A DNA stretch of 64,000 nucleotides from JALYNX01 sp035292685 (GTDB taxonomy: Bacteria; Actinomycetota; Acidimicrobiia; Spongiisociales; ZC4RG35), in contig DATDPP010000026.1 of assembly GCA_035292685.1 (NCBI GenBank), positions 41,709 to 105,708 of the forward strand. The letters are read 5' to 3'. The translations under genes were made by a program, and so were the position numbers. This document shows positions 58,516 through 64,000 of the stretch, piece after piece. How positions within the stretch are numbered: the stretch's first letter is position 1; every line of letters begins with the position of its first letter. The notes under the pieces are model-generated. The model saw only the letters and a list, made by a program, of their open reading frames with translations. It was not told the origin of the DNA and ran no database searches.

Positions 58516-59823
58516 ATGACACGAGAACCCACGTCACGTAGCCGACGCCGTCTCACCGCCACCGTCACCGACCTCGAGGTCAGGGTTCAGCGCGCCTTTC
58601 TGGTGGGAGTCGAGCTACCCGGGATGACCGGTGTCGAGGCCGAGCGCAGTCTCGACGAATTGGCGCTGCTCACCGACACAGCAGGCGCCGATCCCGTGGA
58701 CCGCGAGTTGGTCCATCGCCGACGAATCGATCCCTCCACCTATCTCGGCTCGGGCAAGGCGGAGGAGTTGGCCACGCTCACCAAGGCGCTGGACATCGAC
58801 CTGGTGGTATTCGACAACCCACTCGCTCCTGCCCAGCAACGAAGCCTGCAGAAGCTCTTCGAATGCGACGTGGTGGACCGCGAGGCTTTGATCCTGGACA
58901 TCTTCGCCCAGCACGCCAGGTCTCGCGTCGGCGCCATCCAGGTCGAGTTGGCCATGCTCCGCTACAACCTCCCCCGGCTCAGAGGCAAGGGCAGGGCCCT
59001 CTCCCAACAGGGTGCAGGCGTACTCGCGCGGGGACCGGGTGAGACCAAGCTGGAGACCGACCGACGCCGGATCGTGCAACGGATTTCGAAGCTGGAGCGT
59101 GAGTTGAAGGCCACCGTCCAGCATCGGGCCACACAAAGGAAGTCACGAAGGAAGACAGAGATCCCACAGGTGGCCATCGTCGGGTACACCAACTCCGGCA
59201 AATCGACCTTGCTGAACGCGCTAACCGATGCCGGAGTCCTGGTCGAGGACCGACTGTTCGCCACTCTCGATTCTACGGTTCGCCGCCTGGTACTACCCGA
59301 CCATCGCGGCGCCGTGGTGGCGGACACCGTCGGCTTCGTAAGACGGCTGCCCCATCATCTGGTCGAGGCTTTCCAATCGACACTGGCCGAGGTGAGTGAA
59401 TCCGACCTGCTGCTCGTGGTGGTCGACGGAACCGACGAAGACCCGTCAGGACAGCTGGCGGCGGTGAGAGAGGTGCTCCTCGAGATCGATGCCGCGGGCA
59501 TCCCGGAGCTGATCGTGGTCAACAAGACCGACTCCATGTCCGAGGTCGCCAAACAGCGGCTGCAGAATCTCTATCCGGACGCGGTGATGATCTCGGCTCT
59601 CGAGCGAACCGGGCTCGAAGAGATGCTGGCTCGGATAGCCGATCTCCTCGAACCACCGATGGTGGCCCTCACCCTCGAGATCCCCTACGACCGTGGTGAC
59701 CTGGTTGCCGCCGCTCACAGGATCGGAGACGTCGTCGAAGAAAAGCACGACGACCAGGGCACGATCCTCGAGGTGAGGCTCCCACAGACCGCCATGGCGC
59801 AGTTCGCGGCGTTCAGTCGCTAG
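58516..59823 (+). CDS. hflX: GTPase HflX
   Basis: 435 residues. Ribosome-associated GTPase: HflX N-domain with PSTYLGSGKAEELATLTKAL and a hydrolytic linker, Walker A GYTNSGKSTLLN, ADTVGFVRRLPHHLVEAF (switch II), NKTD for guanine recognition and SALERTG. The terminal TAG stop lies within the CTAG end of the 168-bp element. Confidence 0.96.
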   Translation: MTREPTSRSRRRLTATVTDLEVRVQRAFLVGVELPGMTGVEAERSLDELALLTDTAGADPVDRELVHRRRIDPSTYLGSGKAEELATLTKALDIDLVVFDNPLAPAQQRSLQKLFECDVVDREALILDIFAQHARSRVGAIQVELAMLRYNLPRLRGKGRALSQQGAGVLARGPGETKLETDRRRIVQRISKLERELKATVQHRATQRKSRRKTEIPQVAIVGYTNSGKSTLLNALTDAGVLVEDRLFATLDSTVRRLVLPDHRGAVVADTVGFVRRLPHHLVEAFQSTLAEVSESDLLLVVVDGTDEDPSGQLAAVREVLLEIDAAGIPELIVVNKTDSMSEVAKQRLQNLYPDAVMISALERTGLEEMLARIADLLEPPMVALTLEIPYDRGDLVAAAHRIGDVVEEKHDDQGTILEVRLPQTAMAQFAAFSR

Positions 59824-59987
59824 TGGTCTGTCGCTCAATTGATACCGCGGTGTCGCCGAGCCATTCGGCGTCGCTGGCAAGGACGCAGGACGAAGGCGCA
59901 CCTGTAGGTGCGTTGAGGACGAGGACGCAGTCCAGCGGCGTCGAGGGCCGGCGACACCGCGTAGCTATTTGGGCGACAGGCCGCTAG
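59820..59987. mobile_element. 168-bp MITE-like element, copy 2
   Basis: Copy of the element at 30175-30342 with five base differences and no gaps. Both ends are CTAG; the left end supplies the hflX TAG stop. The right end lies inside the last codons of the ppgK gene, whose stop codon is within the element. Same central hairpin CGCACCT-GT-AGGTGCG. Confidence 0.8.
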
Positions 59988-60729
59988 GGAGGCCGGCCAC
60001 CAGACTGGCGGCTCCGATGATCCCGGCGTTCTTGCCCAACCCCGCCGGCACTACCGGCAGGAGCGGATCGAAGGAATCCGCGAACGCCTTCCATTTGGTG
60101 ATGACACCCCCTCCCACCACGATCAAATTGGGGCTGAACACCTTGTTGACATGGCTCACGAATTCGTTGGCCCGCGCCCCCCATTCCGACCATTCCAGAC
60201 CGTCATCGGTCCGCGCCTTGGCCGAGAAGTAGACCTCGGCGGGCTTGACGCCCCGCAACTCGATCTGACCCAACTCCACGTTGGGGACCAGTTTCCCGTC
60301 GGAGAGCAGGGCACTCCCGATCCCGGTCCCAAACGTGAGCATGATCACCGTCCCGGCAAAACCTTTGGCCTCTCCAAATCTGGACTCGCCCAGACCGGCG
60401 GCATCGGCGTCGTTGATGACGGTGACCTCCCGGCCGGTCACCCCGGAGAAGAGATCGACCGCATCGACCCCGATGCACAGCGGGTCGATGTTGGCCGCCG
60501 AACAGATCAAACCATCCTTGACCACGGCCGGGAAGCCGATCCCGATCGGGCCTTCGCCCCCGAGACTCTCGACGACCGATTCAACAGCCGACGCGATCGC
60601 GGCGGGGGTGGCAGGACGTGGGGTATCGAATCGCACTCGTACGGAAACGACCTTCCCGGAGTCGGTGTCCACAAGGCCGCCCTTGACCCCGGAGCCACCG
60701 ACATCGATCCCGATCCGAATCCTTGCCAC
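59965..60729 (-). CDS. ppgK: Polyphosphate/ATP glucokinase (ROK family)
   Basis: 254 residues from GTG 60729. Phosphate-binding IGIDVGGSGVKGGLVD, NDADAAGLGESRF, LTFGTGIGSALLSDGKLVPNVELGQIEL and a C-terminal VVPAGLGKNAGIIGAA: the actinobacterial PpgK pattern. Makes glucose-6-phosphate from glucose using polyphosphate or ATP. The last residues SGLSPK are encoded by the 168-bp element; without it the frame would read PSD-stop. Divergent from gnd by 73 bp, so glucose phosphorylation and the pentose phosphate pathway are adjacent. Confidence 0.92.
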   Translation of the reverse strand: MARIRIGIDVGGSGVKGGLVDTDSGKVVSVRVRFDTPRPATPAAIASAVESVVESLGGEGPIGIGFPAVVKDGLICSAANIDPLCIGVDAVDLFSGVTGREVTVINDADAAGLGESRFGEAKGFAGTVIMLTFGTGIGSALLSDGKLVPNVELGQIELRGVKPAEVYFSAKARTDDGLEWSEWGARANEFVSHVNKVFSPNLIVVGGGVITKWKAFADSFDPLLPVVPAGLGKNAGIIGAASLVAGLPSGLSPK

Positions 60730-60802
60730 GACGAGCGAGAGTAGGACAACTACACGGTGGCCGCTGCTTGTGACCCGAGCAGGGCCATTAGCCTCGCTGG
60801 CG

Positions 60803-62203
60803 ATGGATGATCGCGCCGACGTCGCCGTGGTGGGCCTGGCCGTGATGGGGGCCAACCTGGCTCTCAATCTGGCCGATGCCGGCAACCGAGTCGTGGTCTA
60901 CAACCGGACCCAAGCCGTGACCGAGGAGTTCATGCGCGGGGAAGCCGCGACCAAGGACATGGTGGGTGCGAAGGACCTGGAGGAATTGGTGTCCCTGCTG
61001 GAGGCCCCGCGGGTGATCCTGCTCATGGTCAAGGCGGGCCCGGCGGTCGACGACTTGATCAACACCCTCTCCGACCATCTAAAGCCCGGCGACATCATCA
61101 TCGACGGTGGGAACTCGCTATACACCGACACCGAACGCAGACAAGCCGTGGTTGAGAGTCGTGGGCTGCTCTATGTGGGGATGGGGATCTCCGGGGGCGA
61201 AGAAGGCGCAAGACATGGCCCCTCTCTGATGCCCGGCGGCAGCGAGGCCGCCTGGGGACGGGTCGGGCCGATCTTCAAGGGAATCGCAGCCCGAGCTCCC
61301 GATGGCACTCCCTGCTGTGAGTGGATCGGCCCCGGTGGGGCTGGTCATTTCGTGAAGATGGTCCACAACGGGATCGAGTACGGAGACATGCAGGTGATCG
61401 CGGAGGCCTACGACCTGATGCGCCGGGGGTTGGGGATGAGCTCGGCCACAGCCTCGAGCGTGTTCGGCGCCTGGAACGAGGGCCGTCTCCGCTCATACCT
61501 GATCGAGATCACCCGCGACATCCTGGCCGCCACTGAAGACGACACCCCGATGGTCGACCTCATCCTCGACGCCGCCGGTCAGAAAGGGACCGGAAAGTGG
61601 ACAGTGATCTCGTCGCTGGATTTCGGCGAGCCGACCACCCTGGTCGCGGAAGCCGTCTACGCCCGAATCGTCAGCTCCTACCCGGACCGACGCCGGCGGG
61701 CGGCAGAGGTCTTCCCGACCCCGACCGACCTGCTGGACAGCGTGACCGCCGACGACGTCGAACAGGCGTTGTACGCCTCCAAGATCATCTCCTACGCCCA
61801 GGGCTTTCGCCTGATGCGCGCCGCCTCTGCGGAGCATGGGTGGGACCTGGAGCCGGGGATGATCGCCTCCATTTGGCGAGCCGGCTGCATTATCCGTGCC
61901 GCTTTCCTGGAGGACATCACCGCCGCCTACCGCCGGGATCTTTCTCTGGCGGACATGGCCGAAGATGAGTTTTTCGCCACGGCACTGTTGGAGGCGGAGA
62001 CTTCCTGGCGAAGAGTGGTTGCCGGAGCGGTGAACGCGGGGATCCCGGCACCGGCTTACGCCAGCGCGTTGGCCTATTTCGACTCGATGCGATCGGAACG
62101 CTTACCCGCCAACCTGATTCAGGCGCAACGTGACTATTTCGGGGCCCACACCTTCGAGCGGGTCGACCGCCCCCGAGGAGAGTTCTTCCATAAAGAGTGG
62201 TAG
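60803..62203 (+). CDS. gnd: 6-phosphogluconate dehydrogenase, decarboxylating
   Basis: 466 residues from ATG 60803. NADP loop VGLAVMGANLALNLADAG, MVKAGPAVDDLI, GISGGEEGARHGPSLMPGG, and KMVHNGIEYGDMQ; the C-terminal HTFERVDRPRGEFFH is the substrate-binding tail. Long (type I) form of the enzyme. The TAG stop is part of the terminal hairpin. Confidence 0.96.
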   Translation: MDDRADVAVVGLAVMGANLALNLADAGNRVVVYNRTQAVTEEFMRGEAATKDMVGAKDLEELVSLLEAPRVILLMVKAGPAVDDLINTLSDHLKPGDIIIDGGNSLYTDTERRQAVVESRGLLYVGMGISGGEEGARHGPSLMPGGSEAAWGRVGPIFKGIAARAPDGTPCCEWIGPGGAGHFVKMVHNGIEYGDMQVIAEAYDLMRRGLGMSSATASSVFGAWNEGRLRSYLIEITRDILAATEDDTPMVDLILDAAGQKGTGKWTVISSLDFGEPTTLVAEAVYARIVSSYPDRRRRAAEVFPTPTDLLDSVTADDVEQALYASKIISYAQGFRLMRAASAEHGWDLEPGMIASIWRAGCIIRAAFLEDITAAYRRDLSLADMAEDEFFATALLEAETSWRRVVAGAVNAGIPAPAYASALAYFDSMRSERLPANLIQAQRDYFGAHTFERVDRPRGEFFHKEW

Positions 62204-62220
62204 GCGAGCGAAGCTCGCCT
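62202..62220. terminator. Hairpin sharing both stop codons of convergent gnd and serB
   Basis: AGGCGAGC-GAA-GCTCGCCT, eight perfect pairs. The gnd TAG is at 62201-62203 and the serB stop at 62221-62219, both overlapping the stem. Confidence 0.65.
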
Positions 62221-63445
62221 AAACCGGCGGGATGCCGGGCACTTCGATGCGGTCGGGAACGTCGAACTCGGGGTCTGAGGCGTCGGCATCCTCGACGTGC
62301 TGGCGTTGGATCCCCATGATGAAGAGGATGGCGTCGAGGAAGGGAACCGAGATCTTGGTGTCCACCCGCTCCCGGACCAGGGGTTTGGCGTTGAAGGCAA
62401 TCCCCAACCCCGCGGCCGCCAGCATGTCCAGATCATTGGCCCCGTCACCGACGGCCACCACCTGGGCCAGGGGGATGCCCTCGGCCTCTGCGATCGATGT
62501 CAGGAATTGGGCCTTGCGGGGCCCGTCAACGAATTCACCGGTCAACTCGCCGGTGAGCACACCGTCAACCGATTCCAGGGTGTTGGACAGCGAATAGTCG
62601 ATTCCGAGATCGGCGGCGAGGGCGTTCGTGAACCGGGTGAAGCCGGCGGAGACGATGGCGGTCACCATGCCCATCCGCTGCAGAGTGCGAATGAAGGTTC
62701 GGGCACCGCTGGTGAGGGTGATGCTCTCGAAGACCCGGGTCAGCGCCACCTGGTCGAGGCCTTTGAGCAACGACACCCGCTCACGCAGTGACTTCTCGAA
62801 GTCCATCTCCCCGGTCAGTGCAAGATGAGTCAACTCAGACACCCGCTCCGCCACCCCTGCCTCCCGCGCCAACAGATTGATCACCTCATCCTGAATGAGA
62901 GTCGAGTCGACGTCCATGATCACCATGCGCTTGGCGCGACGCTCGAGCCCATCGGGCTGGATCGCGACATCGATTGGAAGCTGGGTCGCGGCCAGCACCA
63001 GCCCCTCGCGAATCACGTCGAGACTCCCGCCGGAGACCAGCAGCTCATACGAAACCACCGGGTATCGGGACAATCTGAAGATTCGCTCGATATTGCCGTC
63101 GCCGGCCGCAATCGCAGTCGCAACGGCCCCGAACTCCTCGGGCCCGATTCGCATTCCGATCACGGTCACGGCCGACATCGCCCGGCTCGGTGTCGGGCTG
63201 TCGTCGACGATTTCGAACTCGATGTGGAGGCCCTGTTGCCATCCGAAGAAGAGGAGATCTCCGATGGTGGCGCGCTCCCCGGACACTCCGATCAGGACAT
63301 TCAGAGTGAGCCGGCCACGCACCACGATCTGCTCGACGTCGTAGACCTCGGCACCCGACTCGGCGAGGACCTGCATCAACCCCGCGGAGATTCCGGGATG
63401 GTCGGGCCCGTTCACTGCGATCAAGATCGTGGTTCGCTCGCTCAC
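62219..63445 (-). CDS. serB: Phosphoserine phosphatase with N-terminal ACT domains
   Basis: 408 residues. N-terminal tandem ACT domains (GPDHPGISAGLMQVLAESGAEV) then the HAD phosphatase: motif I MVIMDVDSTLIQDEVIN, VVSAGFTRFTNALA, and motif IV AVGDGANDLDMLAAAGLG. Last step of serine synthesis, possibly feedback controlled by serine through ACT. This is the SerB2-like mycobacterial arrangement. Confidence 0.94.
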   Translation of the reverse strand: MSERTTILIAVNGPDHPGISAGLMQVLAESGAEVYDVEQIVVRGRLTLNVLIGVSGERATIGDLLFFGWQQGLHIEFEIVDDSPTPSRAMSAVTVIGMRIGPEEFGAVATAIAAGDGNIERIFRLSRYPVVSYELLVSGGSLDVIREGLVLAATQLPIDVAIQPDGLERRAKRMVIMDVDSTLIQDEVINLLAREAGVAERVSELTHLALTGEMDFEKSLRERVSLLKGLDQVALTRVFESITLTSGARTFIRTLQRMGMVTAIVSAGFTRFTNALAADLGIDYSLSNTLESVDGVLTGELTGEFVDGPRKAQFLTSIAEAEGIPLAQVVAVGDGANDLDMLAAAGLGIAFNAKPLVRERVDTKISVPFLDAILFIMGIQRQHVEDADASDPEFDVPDRIEVPGIPPV

Positions 63446-63548
63446 TGGCCATCAGAGTAAAGCCGTGGTCGAGGATGACCGACATTAGGTTTCGGGACAT
63501 CCCCGGTCGGTAGCATCAGGCCGGTCCGCTGATTACCCGAGGCCATCC

Positions 63549-64000
63549 ATGTCCGACAACCCTTATCGTCTGTCGCGCCAGGTCATCCCCAGCCACTACG
63601 ACCTGCGCTTGGAACCGGACCTGGAGACCTTCAACTTCAAAGGGGCGGTCTCCATCACCCTTGGCGTCGTCGAAACGGTCGAGGCCGTCGTCCTCAACGC
63701 GGCCGAACTCGACATCAAGTCGGCGCGTCTCGTATCGGGGGAGACGACCATCCCGATCTCGGACATCGTCTACGACGAGGAGTTCGAGTTTGCGACTCTG
63801 GCCCTCGGTACGCCGGCCACTGCGGGGACCTATCAGCTCGAGATCGACTACACGGGGTTACTCAACGATCAACTTCGAGGCTTCTACCGGTCCAGCTTCA
63901 AGGACGCCGACGGCACCGATCACGTCATCGCCACCTCGCAATGCCAGGCAACCGACGCCAGAAGGGTCTTCCCGGGATGGGACGAGCCCGATTTCAAGGC
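63549..64000 (+). CDS. M1 family aminopeptidase, N-terminal part
   Basis: First ~150 residues, running off the window. YRLSRQVIPSHYDLRLEPDLETFNFKG, VTISLG-like VSITLGVVETVEAV, and CQATDARRVFPGWDEPDFKA, which is the typical M1 N-terminal beta domain ending at the DEP loop. GAMEN and HExxH motifs lie beyond the edge. Cytosolic peptide turnover is likely. Confidence 0.88.
   Translation, partial: MSDNPYRLSRQVIPSHYDLRLEPDLETFNFKGAVSITLGVVETVEAVVLNAAELDIKSARLVSGETTIPISDIVYDEEFEFATLALGTPATAGTYQLEIDYTGLLNDQLRGFYRSSFKDADGTDHVIATSQCQATDARRVFPGWDEPDFK

Noticed and set aside
60281..60802. In-frame upstream extension of gnd
   Set aside because: Antisense to ppgK; the conserved NADP-binding N-terminus starts at ATG 60803.
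1..64000. CRISPR array, prophage or insertion-sequence transposase
   Set aside because: No regularly spaced repeats, phage structural genes or transposase domains were seen; the only mobile-looking items are the two short non-coding elements.

Overview
This is a high-GC, gene-dense chromosomal window that reads as an actinobacterium, most likely an uncultured member of the Acidimicrobiia or a nearby lineage. Several blocks follow actinobacterial gene order known from Mycobacterium and Streptomyces: zincin-tilS-hpt-ftsH-folE-folP-folB-folK-DUF2520-panC-lysS; a SigH/RsrA-type sigma and anti-sigma pair; and a Tad pilus cluster beside topA with an HAD-IB phosphatase next to it. Polyphosphate glucokinase, an F420-type nitroreductase and frequent GTG/TTG starts with ATGA/GTGA overlaps fit the same picture. 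The class assignment is inference; no rRNA operon is present.

Layout. 1-11.6 kb is one long leftward series: tRNA-Ile lysidine synthase, Hpt, FtsH, the folate pathway, a pantothenate gene and lysS (cut by the window edge). 11.6-14.8 kb carries the ECF sigma/anti-sigma pair, tRNA-Thr(CGT), a PD-(D/E)XK-like protein, holB and tmk. 14.9-19.8 kb has topA, PolX and YbaK. 19.8-23.5 kb is the Tad/Flp pilus cluster. 23.6-28.4 kb holds HAD-IB, ispD, a GNAT and an ArsR-MFS efflux operon with a clear operator. 28.4-37.8 kb is mixed metabolism: GDPD, HU, DUF3237, phosphoribosyltransferase, APH-type kinase, hisC, a fused 2-oxo acid dehydrogenase E1, LOG, MutT1-like NUDIX, and a Phd-PIN toxin-antitoxin pair. 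37.8-46 kb has a heterodimeric ABC exporter, a CBS protein, a primary-type sigma factor, META, SixA, LysE and redoxin proteins. 46-58 kb has YyaL, heme A synthase, a cysteine synthase, an aminobenzoyl/salicylyl-CoA monooxygenase-reductase fusion, an HTH-TM protein, an Nfu-FNR fusion and malic enzyme. 58-64 kb has a GroES-like small protein, hflX, ppgK, gnd, serB and the start of an M1 aminopeptidase.

Most genes are housekeeping. The unusual content lies in details. Two 97%-identical 168-bp elements with long terminal inverted repeats both sit with CTAG ends on the stop codons of flanking genes. The 2-oxo acid dehydrogenase E1 carries a ParB-like N-terminal peptide. FolK is fused to an isoprenylcysteine-methyltransferase-like membrane domain. 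A pseudo-phosphatase lacking its catalytic Cys and Arg sits between folP and folB. An Nfu-N domain is fused to a ferredoxin reductase. There are tandem perfect palindromes at 54.06 kb, and a structured 300-bp gap at 50.1-50.35 kb contains an almost ideal Shine-Dalgarno sequence on the minus strand. No CRISPR array, prophage or transposase gene was seen.
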